Assembly: GCF_036370855.1 (NCBI RefSeq)
Contig: NC_088102.1
Span: 40,089,835-40,153,834 of the forward strand
Origin: Dromaius novaehollandiae
Taxonomy: Eukaryota > Chordata > Aves > Casuariiformes > Dromaiidae
Length of the DNA: 64,000 bases
Direction: 5' to 3'
Position 1 is the first letter of the stretch; each line of letters starts with the position of its first letter. The notes under the pieces are model-generated. The model searched no databases and was not told the origin of the DNA. It saw only the letters and a program-made list of their open reading frames with translations. Position numbers and translations under genes: made by a program. Positions 28,341 to 42,808 of this stretch are shown in pieces.

Positions 28341-31300
28341 AAAGCTGCCGGCCAGCCGCGCTGCATGCTCGCACACTCGGTAGCTGCACCACCGCAGATG
28401 CGCATCCCCTCTGCTCAAGCATCACCTTTTAAATACGGTTTATTTTTCCATTCTCTGGTAACAATGAAGAAATTCTCGCCCAAGCTATTTTCAGTCGTGC
28501 TGGAGCCACATGCTGTTTCCTCAGGGCTGAAAGCTCATTGTTTTTATTCGCTTACATGAAACAATTCCAGTCTGCATAGGACATATTTGTTTTCCAGTTC
28601 CTCAAACCATTATTACCTTTTCCTGTTCTCCTTGAGAAAACGGACCTTTGATACTCTGCCAGGTTGCGTTATTTAATTTCCTGCACATTTTGGATGAAAT
28701 CACCACAAAGGCAGGCACTTTTACTGAAAGGAAAAAAATCACAGAGAGAATGTACTCTGGAAAAAAGCAAGTTGCGTAACACTGAAGGAATGAGGTAGTG
28801 TGAGTCATCTCGCTCGTGAGCACTTCCTCTGGGAGAGTTCTCACCCCATCCAAGGGAGAGTTTGCCAGGCCCAGGCTACATCCCCCGGCCAGTAAGCCCA
28901 GTCAGTGGTATAGCAGCAAATACAGCACTGTCTAAATGCAGCTAGTAGCATATATGAGAAACAATCTCAAGGTTACCCATGTAGAAGCACATAAACTCTT
29001 TCCTGCATTTTACAGCTAATGACGCCGCTAAACCCAGCCTTGTCTAGGTGTGCAAGGAGGTCTGGAAGATTTAGGTCCACAGATTTCCTAAACATCTTCC
29101 TGCTTGGAAGACACCTTGTTGTGGTCTATGTGTCACGCTACTTTTGGCACACTTTTCCTTCACCTTCTGCTTTAGAACAACTCCCTTTTACTCTGAAATG
29201 AGTTGGTTTTTTTTTTTCTTTCAGATTTAGACCTTTTAATCTTCTATGCCACTTACATGTGCCATGCCATTGCAAATTGTGCTCGTGAGGAAAAAGAAAC
29301 ACATGCTTTGGGGATGTAATATTGTTTCTCATTCTTAAAACCTGTGCAGTAAGGTGAGGTAGGTGTATAATTCATTTTTGCTTAGAGTTTGAATTAGTCT
29401 TCATTCTAACGTAACTATACAGCTACATCTAGGACTCCTGCTTTTTTCCCCTGCTCTGACTGATTCAGAGAATGTGCCAGTTTACAGGTTTATATCCACA
29501 GAGACTGAATGCCATCAAAAATATCAATAACTCTCAGCACATTTCTATCTTATTTAGGATAGGGTGTGTTAGAAAGAAAGAAAAATCACCAAGAGAATGG
29601 CTCCTGCTATCTTACCAGCGGGAAGGAGAAGAGAGGTGTTATCATAAAGAATAAGCATTCAGAAATGCACTCTTTCCTTTTCCTGTAGACTATACAAGGC
29701 CGCACATACTGCCTGTATGGCCATCTCCCACAGAATTTCCTTGAAGGTCACTTCAGCTAACTGAATTTGATGGATTTTCCTGAAATATCAGTCGCATTCT
29801 ACTAAACACTTCTAGCCTGGAGCTGATGTTCTTCTATCACTTCATTAAACTCAGTCTATTGTAATTTGTTTGTTGTATTTATGAGCAATTCTGACAACAT
29901 TAAGCACTTGTTTCAAATTTTATGAGAGTATGAGGTTGGTAGAACCAGGAGATGCAATTAGACAGTGAGAATAGCATCTGCCAGAAGCTCCTACCAGGTC
30001 TGCCAATCACATACAAGCCTTTTTGAGAAGATGTATGTTGTTTAGACCTGTTGCTACGAGTAAGGCAGAAGGGAGGCTTGTGAAAAGTTGGATTACAATA
30101 AGCTCTGAACTATTTCCTTCTAAGTCCCAAATCCTAGAGACCTTCTGCATTAAAAAAAAAATTGAGTGCAGTTTTGCTGACATCAGTGGAAGTGATAGTC
30201 ATGAATAAAGATGCTTTTCAATATATAGCTTGCAAAATTAAGTGCAAAGCTGTGACAAATATCTTTTTTCGATTTAGAATGTTGTTGGTTATCTGTCATA
30301 TACCCATTTAAAGATTTACAAGAAAACATTTAGTTGCATCAATGCTAACAAAAGTATGAAGTAGCAGAAAGTCGTAGGATCAAAATATTTTGGCCACCTG
30401 TGCTTAATTGTGCTGTTACCACAGCAAGAATGTTTTTCAAATGATTTGTGTAACACTCAGTATTGAATTAAATCTTGGAAGTACATTTTCTACTGCAAAA
30501 TAGCTTTTGTGGTTCAAATACTGTTTGCAAAAAACCCTCCTTTTTCATGTCATGTCACATGCTGAAACAATGGCAAAAAGATAAATCACTCAAAATCTAA
30601 TTTTAACTGGTGTAAATTTTATAATAGGGTCACTGATTTCTATAAAGTTTAGAACACTTTATATAACAGATATATGCAGATAGCTTACAGATTTCTGATG
30701 CAACCTTTACTGGCATTTCTGGATTCCATAAGCAGAATTAAGCCAAGTATAAATCTCTCCAAAAGGGTTGCCTGCTCCACCCTTCCTGTGTTTCAAAGTC
30801 TTTTTCTGATTTTTTGCTTTTGGGGTTATTTTTAATGTTAGATTATTTCCATTGTTTATCTCCAGAAAAGTGTTTCCAGGCCATTCTGCAGTCATCACTA
30901 TTCTGGGAAGGCCTACGAAAAGATAAAGGTTATGTGCTTTGCAGGCAGATGTGGTCAGAAATATATGAGCAACTGCCATCAGCATCACACTCGTATATCT
31001 AACTCTTTTTCTCTGTAACAGTTTTCTCCCTGTTCATTTTCACTGCATAATCCATTGAAAATTTCCCAGGGGGCTGGTCATGTCTTTCCATGCTGAGAAC
31101 TGATAAAGAATGCACCAATGAAATAAATATGCTAATGCTATTAATAGGGACAATTTGCTGGAGCCAGACCTGGAGCCAGGAGCCTAGCAGCTGCACAAGT
31201 CATCCATGCAAGTGGCCCTCAAGAAACAGAGATCCCTCTGGGTGCCTAAAGATCCCTAAGAATCTGCCATGAGGGATTTACAAGCTCTTCTGTGATGGGC

Positions 31301-31499
31301 AAAATCCCTTATTCCTGAGCAAATGATTAAGAAGGAACTCAGCAATGGGTTGCTCATTGTTGAGCATGGAGTAGATGCCAGTTCTTCCTAGATCTCAATA
31401 AGAAAGAATTTCCACTTGAATCTTCAAGGATAATACAATGTTTAATTAGAATGTTCAAAGATAGGAGTCGAATAAAAGATTAGCAACTAAATCTTACAT

Positions 31500-31890
31500 C
31501 CCTTCTGATGCTAGGAACCCCAAGATGGTACTGCATCAGACGGACCTCTCAACCAGGACACAGTGTGCTGTGGAGATCCCTGGGCCATAGGGTAAACTTA
31601 GCTGGCTAATTGTAACAGAGGAGCCTATAGGCAGCTCCCACTTGGCACCAGTGATTACACCACCTGTGTGTCCTCGTCTTTATCTAAATGTGTAGCAACA
31701 TGTTCTAATGTGAACATCCTTTTGCTCAACAGCAGGAATGATAAATAAAATTGTTTTTGTCCAAGAAAATCCTATAAGACCAAAACGCTGGTGAACCTCA
31801 CCATGGGTGGGATCTGCACAGCATGCCATGTCCTCATTGAGAGGTCCATCTGATGCTGTATCCTCTTGGGGTTTCCAACTTCAGAAGAAA
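31500..31890. mobile_element. foldback/MITE-like element with long inverted arms
   Basis: The left arm (about 31500-31592) and right arm (about 31801-31890) are inverted copies of each other over about 85-90 bp with roughly four-fifths identity. Shared words include ACCCCAAGA, GCATCAGA, GGACCTCTCAA and TGCTGTG. About 210 bp lie between them, without an open frame. Long imperfect terminal inverted repeats around a short non-coding core suit a non-autonomous DNA transposon. I could not see a clear target-site duplication or assign a superfamily. Confidence 0.6.
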
Positions 31891-32965
31891 CCATAGTTCT
31901 CCATCCAACATAGTAATTCATTGTGCCACCACTGTTAATGAAGGTCATCAGGCCTTACCTGTATGACAGACCTAACAGGTAAGGGGATAAATGTAAAAAA
32001 CGAAACACAATCTGTTCTAGAAAACAGACTGAAAACTGTCAGATAATGCAGCTGAAGGATTATTTGCACTATCTCATACATGTGCTGTCCACCTGTACTT
32101 CAGCAAACTGGAGGACATGCATTTAAAAAAAAAAGCTATTGGCTGAAAAATTATGCTGTTTCAGAACTTGTGGTATGTATGCATGTACACGTATGTGTAT
32201 ATACATGCATGTGTGTACTCTGTGTTCACGGGGACTATCTTACTGGGTTACAGCAAAGAGGTAGAAAGTAGGTGAAGGTAGAGGTCTGTGGAGAAACTGG
32301 GTTGAATGTGTGTGTATATGTGTGTATAGCCATGGATTTCCTTCACCGTAGGAGTTTCCTCCACAGTCAGCTTAATATAAAATGCTGTCTTTGGAGGGTA
32401 GGTTAAAATCAGTTACCCCTTGAATAGCTACAGCAAAATCTATTCACCCAACAGGGGAGGGAAAGGATCTTTGAAATTGCAGTTCTTTTTCCTAACGAAT
32501 AATTATGCCACCTCCAACTGGCTGTCAAAAGACCCTGTCTTTAAAAGCCATATGCCCTATCTAATAAAGCTCTCATCACACCTCCTTCAAGCTGCCCTCA
32601 TTTTGCTGTACTTATGCCTGATTTCATCAAATATTTCATGCAGTGGTATGGCTTAGGATGATGGCTTCCTTAAGGTAGTGTTTAGAGAAAACGTGGCCTA
32701 GAGAAAAAGGAAAGCTTGTCTGGGACAGCCTGGGTCTACACTTCTGTGATTCATGGAATGTTACTCTTTGGGTTTTCTTTTTTAGTAGCTCTTTAAAGGG
32801 CTGCTGGAATATGAGTTGCTTTAGATCTGCCATGAAGTGGCAGTGTTTCAGGGCACTCCCCTCAGATTAAGCATCATTTTCACATTCTGAAATCTGGTAA
32901 CTGTACCTTCAGGCACTGCCAGCTCAAGCAAATATAAAAACAGTAGTCACAACACCTCAGTGTAT

Positions 32966-33091
32966 GATGTCATCAGACCTTCTTAGCTAAGCAGGTCTGA
33001 CCTGCCCAGTATTTATCTGGGAGACCTCCAAGGAACATAGAGAAGCATACAGGAAATGGCATATCTTGTGGGGCAGCTGAAATTTCTTGCC
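32966..33091 (+). mobile_element. 5S rRNA-derived SINE relic
   Basis: The words TCATCAGACCTTCTTAGCTA, AGCTAAGCAGGTCTG, CAGTATTTATCTGGGAGACC and CCAAGGAA follow in the order and spacing of 5S rRNA from its internal promoter onward (GAAGCTAAGCAGGGTC, AGTACTTGGATGGGAGACC). The following GCATACAGGAAATGGCA and TTTCTTGCC resemble the body of reptile/amniote 5S-headed SINEs (AGGCAATGGCA, CTCTTGCC). It is diverged, so clearly old and not a functional 5S gene. Confidence 0.65.
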
Positions 33092-34663
33092 AGCATGAAT
33101 CATACAACATCTCTGGGAATCTAAATCTTGGTAGTTTAAAAAATGGTCCTGCTTCTCCTGAGACCGACCCATATTGCTGCTGAAGCAGAGTGTGACTAGA
33201 GATGTTACCTTCCAGAAGGGATTTGAAACTGAGATTCTGTAGCTCTTTTCTCAAATCCAGTTTGTTAACTATGGCCACTTTCCATCTCAAGGCAATGAAT
33301 TACATACTGTTTCCAATAGTCTTGAATGTCAAAATTATGCTTCACACCTCCTACTAAAGCACACAGTCACCACCATATTCCACTTCAGACAAGGCTGTAT
33401 TCAGTGAGGAGCCTTACATACACAGTTAGTAAAGCTGCTGAGATCAGACAGAAGTATAAAGTTAGTATTTTATTTATTCAGAATGAGCTTAAATCTGGGA
33501 AAAACCAAGGGAAATAGCCAAGGCACTAGAGCCTCTGAACTAATCCGCCTGGGCAAATTATCTGCCTTCTACTTGTATGAAATCCAGTCACATGAAATTG
33601 TGACTTATACTCCCTATGGCTTTTTCCCCCTGCAATGCTGCTGGTTATTCCACAAATTTTCTCTGTTCTGTTACATGCACATTATTTTCAGCACCCTCCC
33701 ATGCCCCCACCACAATACTATAGCTTCCTTCATAGTTCCCCGCAATAATCTCCCCAACCCATGTTCCCTGTCTACATATTTTTGGCTGGCTAAATGTGCA
33801 AGAGATAGTCCATGCTGCGGATAACATGAAATTAAATACCTGTTAATAAGCCAGCCATTTTATGACTATGCTTCAAATATTGCCCACATTTCCTCTTTGT
33901 GGATCCTAATTCCATCCTCGTCCCTGTACCCTGAAATCAGTAGGCATTTAATATTTTTAAAACTTCTGTCTCTCTGATTGTGGTTGAAACTGAAACTCTC
34001 TCCTGTGCAGGGACTTACCAATCCTAATGGCTTAACTTTCTTAGAAAAATGCCTAAAAAGAGCCATAAGAGAGAGGAATTCTTTTAAAATGGAGAAGATG
34101 GTCTTACAGACTCATTTGCATGCCCTATAGCTTTGCACTTCAGACAGAGAGTTTTAATTGTGAACAAAGATCTTAATTAGGAATTTATCCCAGTGGCACC
34201 ATGAATCATTGTTCGATAGAAATTTCTTACAGTGAGACACTGCTGTGCTGTAGTTTAAAAAATGTGGTATAGATGCTGCTAAAATACTGTCAGCTCAGTG
34301 TTCGGATATTCTAATTTTAGCCTTGTTTATTGTGTTTCATCTCCATGGTGTTTTTAGGAGATTCTTGTACCAGAAATGCTAGAAAATGCCTCCTTCTTCA
34401 TAGAGACCTTCCAGTCACTGGGACATTGATGACACTTCTGTGAATGATTTCTGTATGGACAAGTTCACAAAATTAGATCTTGTAATGTGAAAGTGAATGC
34501 TGAAGTCTACTGTGTCATAATTTTCTTGCAAGAAACACTAACCATACCATCTCTCAGAGGAAAGTTCATCTTAAAACTGCAAATTACCCTCTATCTCTAG
34601 CAATGGGAGTATTAAGCCATTCCAGTTGATTTTTCAGCCATACTGAAGCACCTGCAAGAGGTT

Positions 34664-34682
34664 CCTTTAGTGACACTAAAGG
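34664..34682. repeat. 19-bp palindrome
   Basis: CCTTTAGTG and CACTAAAGG flank a single A. Nine-bp arms can occur by chance in a window this size. Confidence 0.9.
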
Positions 34683-36181
34683 GACTAGGCTTTCTAAAAA
34701 TGTACAGCAGAAAGCTGTATAGAGATAATTTCTAGACAACAAAGAAAAAGGAGTGGAGCTGAAGATGCTGTTGTTCTAGTGATGAATTGGAAGGTTGCTA
34801 TCACCAAGAATTTGGTAAGAATCCTTTTCTCCTTGGCTGTCATGGGACTTGTTCGTCAGCATGGATCTAATTTAAAATTTATTCCCCTTTGAGTGTTCCT
34901 CAATAATAGCAATCTCTGGGAAAAAATCTGGCTTTGGTCTGCTTATTTTGTCTTAAGAAAACCACACGGCCTGGGGAGCGTGCTGAAAGAGCTTACATCC
35001 TCAGTATAGCAGGCGGCTGAGACAGACTGCAAAGGCAGGATTAAAGGTACTGTGAGTTTCATGGTCCAGGTGTGTGCAGATCAGTAATTAATATCCTCCA
35101 TTTAGTGAATTGAACTCCCACTAAGTAGCACTGTGAAATACTATGGAGAGCTATATTAGTCATAGGTATAGTTAAAAAAATGAAACAAAACAAACCACCC
35201 TTTCTCCCCTTTCTTGGTATGTGAGTGCAAGAACTTTGTTTTTCCACCCTGAGAGAGAGGGCATGGTACAGCCCACCCCCAATGCTGCCTGGGCAGGGTG
35301 CATCCTGAAAAGCCAGGTGAATCTGGAAGCGCAGGGTGTGTGGCCGCTATGATAAAGGTGGATGCAGGCTGTTTCCTGATACACAGCTGGGACTGCAGCA
35401 TGTGATGTGAGTGGTGAACCTGCTGGCACACTGGGGCGATGAGGCCTCGCAGCATGCAGCCTTCCTGCTGGTAAAGCTGTGCCTGATCTGCTCTGAAGCA
35501 CTGGGGAATATGCATACTTTTCCCATTGTTTCTAATGGCTATGTTCTGATCGACAGTAGGGGTAATACACAGGAGTGAATTTCACAGAGTGATTTCACAG
35601 TGGTTTATTAGTTTGTGAGGCTGAATCTGGTGTGACTTGTCATGAAAGGTTTTGAAGAATGAGGGAACAGAACTGCTAGAAAGGAAATGAAGTCTGTGAA
35701 AGGATCTGGCTCTTGCTTAGGAGCTTGTTAAAAGCTGTGAAAATAGCAGATAAGCCTCCATCAGGTGTTAACATCATGGCAACATGTTTGGCAAATAGTA
35801 CAGCGCTACAGTTATTGAGAACCATTCTACTGTAAATAAAAAAAAAGACAGGAAAAAACACTGGATATGTTTTATAGGAAAACTAGCTATCTTACAGTGA
35901 AACCAGGCTAACAAATATTACTGTAGAATGACTTTCTGCTTTCTTTCCTCCTCGTAAATAAGCCTACTTCTCAATTCTCTTCTCAGATACATAGGGAATA
36001 AAACAGTTTTATTGCCATCTATGACAATATTCCAAATTTGGATCACCCTTTTTCTACAGGGTTGCACTTACATGCAAATGGCAGAAAGTAAGTCAAGACT
36101 TGAAGCTAAACAATAGTTTCTGTTTAAGACTATTAATGCTCAAGTAGCAAGGAAATATTTCAATTTTTGCTTCTTTATGAA

Positions 36182-36253
36182 ATGAACAGTTAGGTATGCT
36201 ACTTTCCTAAGCTGATCAGTTATGAAGGAAATCTTTTTTTTGGGGGGGGGGGG
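36182..36253. repeat. 52-bp repeat, copy 1, with T8/G12 tail
   Basis: Positions 36182-36233 match 39544-39595 at 51 of 52 bases in the same orientation (A versus G in CTAAGC/CTAGGC). Here the unit is followed by 8 T and 12 G. Confidence 0.95.
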
Positions 36254-36967
36254 CAGGGAATGAGGGGAGGTTAAAATTGTAACTTTGGATACTGTATCCA
36301 ATTCACAGTAAGAAATATTTGTCAGCAGGATTCAGAAGTCAGGGCTGTAATGCTGCTGACTAGCTATAGATCCTGAGCCAAGGGATCAATGGCAGGAAAT
36401 AAGTAAAAGTCGGTAGTGAGCTATGAAGGCCTTTGTCAAAGTTTATCTGAAAACAAACACTGTATTCAACATGGAGACAGAAGTGAGACTATCTCATAAT
36501 TGTAAAGTGAGTAAATCAGTGTTTCTTTTGTTTTGTGCTGATTGTTTTACAGGCTATTAACAGTTTGGGATTAAACTGCGAAGATTACAAGAAAGTGCCA
36601 ATAATATGCTTGTTTCTGGCCATAATAAATTTCACCCAATTCAGGCAAAAATTTTTTTTAACTTCCTGTTAGCCCTTATGTCTTAATTATCTAAGTTATG
36701 CTCTCATAGAGCTTAGCAGTTCTCTGGATAACTAACTTAAAAATGATAATTTTGGGTAGTCCCAGAAAAGATTGCTGGGGGGAAAGTATAAAAACTTAAT
36801 TTCATTGAATGGAGAGATAAGAGAGACTAAAATGTTTCTAATAGTCCAAAGCATGCTGCAGTATTGCTCTCACAAATGGCAACATGCTGAAGCATTTCTA
36901 TGGCAGGCTTCAGTGTTTTGTTCCTGTTATGATTAACTTCCTGTTCTTGTGATACTATGCATTTACC

Positions 36968-36988
36968 AAAAAAAAAAAAAAAAAAAAA
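36968..36988. repeat. poly(A) run, 21 bases
   Basis: Uninterrupted A run with no recognisable retroposed body upstream. Confidence 0.95.
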
Positions 36989-38342
36989 CAAACATGTGTT
37001 CATGAGTCTGGTCAAGAAATTGTGATTAGCTCATCTGAGTATTTTGTAAAACCTACATTTTACTATGTACCATATATAGCATTGCCCTGATTCTGCAAAT
37101 GCCACACTTGAGTGGGTTGAAAGGGTATGAAGTAAAGAAAAACATTGCTGTATATGTTTACAAGATCATTCTTACTTGGCCAAGTCCAAGTCAAAACAGC
37201 CATATCTTTAGCATGATGGCATTCCCTAAGACACCCAAAAAAATTAATTTGCTACAGAAGTTCTCCAAATAGCCTGCAGTTGTAAAGGGGGGTACTTGAC
37301 TGCGTAAATATACCAAGAATGTGAGGAAAAAAACAAACTGGAATGTTGTTTGGCCAAAATAACCTTTATAGAAGAACAGCTGTTGGAGCATAGAATAAAG
37401 TTTTCTTCCTTTGCAACACTGGCTTATGCAGCAGAATGACTTATTTGCCTTAATTTTGGCATACTAAATTACAAGAGAAATGCTGGAGAAAAATGGGTTG
37501 ATTGCCAATTCACTTGAATTAATGCCCTTCTTCTAAATATAATAATATTTAATAAATTTTTCACTCTTCGCCAATGTTCTGTTCTAATTTTCCCAGAGCA
37601 TGCTTTCTTCTCTCACAGAGAGCAATATCCATCCTAAAGAAGTATTGGGAGGCTAAAGCAGAGCATGATGGTAAGATAGTTATTTGTTGGACTGCAGAAG
37701 CTCAATGCATAGATCTAGTCTACTGCTGTTACTTTCTACCCAGACACTGTTTGTTTGTTTGTTTCCCTTAAAAGCTAATCATGATTTTGTTTTCCCTTAC
37801 TTTGTTAATGATGCTGACAGCTTGACTTGTTACCATTTTTACCTTCAGGCATGGAGGGATTCCAATATTATTATTTGCTATCTCATGTCTTAATGTTTTC
37901 AGCCTGTCTGCATTTAAGTAGCTAAACAATGAAACTTAATTGTCCTCACAAGGACGTTATATTCTCTTGCTTATTCTGCTGGACTCTGAATATGTCTTCC
38001 CAGGATGCAGTTCTCTTGAATGGGGCTATGTGTGCTAAACTAGGTTGTGCTGCTTTGCATCAGGGTTGAGCCTGTAATATTCATGCTTTGTTTCCTGGGT
38101 TTGTTTTTGTTCCCCCTCCTGCCCCCCCTTCTCAGCTTCCATCACTCCATGACTGGACCAATGACTTCTAGGAGCAGGACCGGGGAAGAGGCCGTAAGCT
38201 TCCACAATGTCCATCCTCTCACACAAGGGAATTGTTCAGTGTGAATCATCACTGTAAAGGTTGAGGCTAATCTGTGCAGATTTAATCAATGGCTCCTAAA
38301 CAAAAGCGAAAAGGTTTCTAAAGCATTTAGGGCAGCCTTTAG

Positions 38343-38359
38343 ACTCATTATTAATGAGT
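38343..38359. promoter_or_regulatory. palindromic TAAT site
   Basis: ACTCATTATTAATGAGT has 8-bp inverted arms around one base and contains paired ATTA/TAAT homeodomain cores. It lies about 2.1 kb upstream of the PCNX1 start codon. Could be chance. Confidence 0.3.
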
Positions 38360-38729
38360 GTTATCCCTCTTTCCTCCTTTTTGTGGAGAGGATGAAGAGC
38401 TTTTATGTAACATTCATAAAATAGCTGCAGAAAGAACCTACAAAGAACGTTTCTTAGTCTGGATTGTTACAGAAACACAGTATATTTATGGATAACACTT
38501 GCATCCTAAAAACTTCATATTTTAATATGTGTATTTGTAACTTCAAATTTTACAGCTATTTTGGAAAATGATGTAGTTGAAACATAGACTTCACAGGGTT
38601 GTTTTTGTTTGTGTGTTTGGGTTTTTTTTGAGCCTACTGTAACTGGTGGTGCTTCTCATGCTTGGCTTCATCCCAAAAGAGGGAATTCCCCTACCCAGCC
38701 ATAATAATTGTCTACAGGTATTTTGTGTT

Positions 38730-38741
38730 CCCCCCCCCCCC
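38730..38741. repeat. poly(C) run, 12 bases
   Basis: Twelve consecutive C within a pyrimidine-rich stretch upstream of PCNX1. Confidence 0.95.
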
Positions 38742-39543
38742 TTATTCCCTTCCCCATCCTTTTTTCGTATCTCAAGTCTGCTTGACAGATGGAAAAAATA
38801 TTCCCTTGCTAAATACTGTTAGCAGTCTCATATTCAGAAATGCACTATTTGAAACACTAAATTTAAAGATGCTTCTTTTTTTATATGGGGAGGGAGCCAT
38901 CGTGATTGGGGCTCTTGTGTCAATCCCTTCTCCGTGCTTACCCATTGGGGAAACAAAAAGCAGATTGACAATATCTGTTTAGAATCAGTCACTTCTCTCT
39001 TCTGGTTTTCCAAGAACAGCCAAATGCTGCCACTGGTTTAGCTAATGGAGAAAAACACTGTGGAGACTGTGACATTAAAAGAGCCTCTTGAAAACACAGG
39101 TCCAAATGCATGTTCATCATGAGTCATGACTGAGTATTTGGATAGTACGTGCATGCGGTTCCTCCTCAGCAGAGAACCAGAAGTCTCTGTTCTCCCGTCA
39201 TATATCTGGTGGCGTCAGACGGTTACTGGGTTTGGGGCTGGAAACCTAGGCGGGACGTTCCTGCCACCGCAGTAACAATAGCAGAGCATGCTCTCATAGC
39301 TATTTTTTCCCCCAATTATGACTGAAGAGTCAAGTAATTTGGTGAAGGCTTCTTGGCATTACTCCCTTGTACAGTTTGAAGGAGCGGACCTCTCCTTTCC
39401 CCTGCTTGGCAACGGTGTCAAAACTTCCCTAATCTGCCTCTTTCGGACTCATGGTTTTTGGGATGCATTTGTTTAAGAGGAAAGTTTGAAAAGCCAAGAT
39501 TCAATGAAAACTAATGACCTCCTCTTGCTGTTCTGCAAAATTC

Positions 39544-39616
39544 ATGAACAGTTAGGTATGCTACTTTCCTAGGCTGATCAGTTATGAAGGAAATCTTTTT
39601 TTTTTTTTTGGAGGGG
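39544..39616. repeat. 52-bp repeat, copy 2, with T14/G-rich tail
   Basis: Second copy of the unit at 36182, followed by 14 T and a G-rich tail (GGAGGGGGGG). Same orientation, 3,362 bp downstream, about 0.3 kb before the PCNX1 CpG island. Confidence 0.95.
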
Positions 39617-39797
39617 GGGAACTCTGGGACTTGTGATATACCTGTGGTGTGTTGTGTTGCGTTCTCCTTTGTGAAAGCTGGAAATAAATCTAAACAATTC
39701 TGGCTCTGTATGTGTTGAAAATAGTAACAAAACAAAGGCCGTGGCGGGAACAGTGCATGGCTTCACCAAAAGCCTCGAGTGTCTGACAGCAAACTGA

Positions 39798-40886
<1,089 letters not shown>

Positions 40887-42777
40887 TGAGCTGCTGCGCG
40901 GGGATGCGGCCGCCCGTGGCGCTGCGCGGGCAGGGTCGGTGCCTGGCGCTTCCCCCGCGCTTCTGCGGGCCTGGGTTTTCTGTGGCTGTAAAACGGGATA
41001 GCTCTGGCTTCTGCTCCAGGTATACTGGTAGTGCAGAAAAACCCCCATTGGAGTGGAAGCTGTCGACTATAACTAGCATTTCTGGCTGGCAGGGGCATTG
41101 CGCTCTCTCTTGACCTCTGAGACTGGGAGAGGGAGTTCCAAATGTAGAAGTTGATTTGGCTCTAATGTGGTGTACCATGTGCTGGCTGGTAGTGTGTGTG
41201 GATTGTCTGTTAGTGACAAGTTACTTTGTGTTTTTGCTTACAGCCAGACTTTGGTATATTTAGCTTGGGACAATGCCTGCTGAATGTATCTTTGTATCTG
41301 ACATTTTGGTCAAGGTTTTTAAAATCCTGACCTCTAAATCTAGAAGTTTCTTGACATCTGGACTTGGAAGCTGACACATGAAAGGTACCTTTGGTTGTGA
41401 GAGAAGGAAGCAGTTTCCTGCTGGTTGCTGCTTGCTTGTCTTTTTGTGTTAGTTGTGTGTGATTTACAAAATAGTGTTTTTCAGGCATCTCTGCAGTAGA
41501 ACAGTGTGATTGTTCTAGGTGTGATGTGACCGCTCTTGAGCTAATGAATTAGAATGTAATTTGCAAGTCTGCCAGGTCCAGATGTTTTGACCACTTAAAG
41601 CAGAAGCTGGCTTGTGAAAAACAGTGAATTAGAATGAGACCTTGGAGGGAAAAATCTGCATGAGTGCAGTTGCAGAGATCTAGAGCTCTTGGGTCAAGAG
41701 TCTTTGTTTTGTTTAAAAAGCAATTTGTAAGGATAGAAGATGCAATATGAGCCACTTCATATGAAGACATGGCTAACGTGGAAGAGGAGGTTGCAGCTCT
41801 GCACGCTTACCTCTCGGTTCATGTTACTATGTTCTTGGAAAAGGTAGCTCTAAGGCTTTGTTTTCTGAAAACCCTGGACTGTTGGCAAGGAAACTAAAGG
41901 CTGAGACAAACTGTTTTTAGAAGCAAAGTTAGTGTGACAGTAGCTAGATCAAATGTTCAGCTAAACAGAGCTTTTTAAAAACTGAGAATCTATCCATTTA
42001 GAGCTCCATTGAATGTGGGGAGAGGATCCTTTTGGTCTTGAATCCACACTTTTTCAGAAGTAGTGCTTTTATGCTTTGACAAAATAGCCTAGTTAACTAG
42101 TACTGCTTCCTCAGCGAGGCAGTTCATAAAGGTGTCATCACACCTGAGTTACGCTGCATGTGCAGGAGCCTTTGAAGGGGGTCTGATCTATACCTTATAT
42201 AGATCTCTGACAACTGATGTATCTTAACTGGCACTTCAGCTTCCTGAAGTTAGGAAGCCCTCAGTTAGGCTTCAGTTGCCCATGCTGTGGCATAAACTTC
42301 AGTGTTGCTTAAATTTGTTTCTTTTTCCCGTGCGAAGGGAAGATGGGAAAAAGCAAGCTGCTTCAGGTTTTGTTGAGGTCAGAGAAATTCTCTTGCTTCA
42401 CAGCTTTGGACAAGTTAAAGATGCAACAACAAGTGCCAACTTCCCTGAGAATAAGTACAGAGATTAGTCACAAGTTAAAGTAGATTGAATCATATTTGGC
42501 TGTTGTCCCTCTTTCCACCCTCTGCAGTTTAAGTGTTGTCTAGACATAAACTAAACAGGCAGAACTGTGATGGTCATCTCAGCCTTTTAACATCTCTTAG
42601 ACTCTCTTTCAGAATAACAGCAATGCAACATTTACTGCTGTCAAGACATATATAAACAAGCAGAACTTGCTAAAATCTTGAGTAACTAATCTGAATTCTG
42701 AGTATGGCCCACTGGTGTGGGAGGGAATTTCTAAGCTAGTTCAAATGACTTGTTGCTGGCAAACAACCCTGCATGTT

Positions 42778-42808
42778 AAAAAAAAAAAAAAAAAAGTGTG
42801 TGTGTGTA
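42778..42808. repeat. A19(GT)6 tract
   Basis: Nineteen A followed by about six GT units in PCNX1 intron 1. Confidence 0.95.

Noticed and set aside
28098..28559. Overlapping open frames on both strands of the C/G-run block
   Set aside because: Pro/Gly-rich translations of runs, open in many frames; no start context or homology.
32966..33034. Functional 5S rRNA gene
   Set aside because: Too diverged and lacking the 5' third; better explained as a SINE head.
35156..35515. Overlapping minus-strand frames of 109-119 codons in the spacer
   Set aside because: Two frames are open over the same DNA and neither has family resemblance; the local composition is merely less AT-rich.
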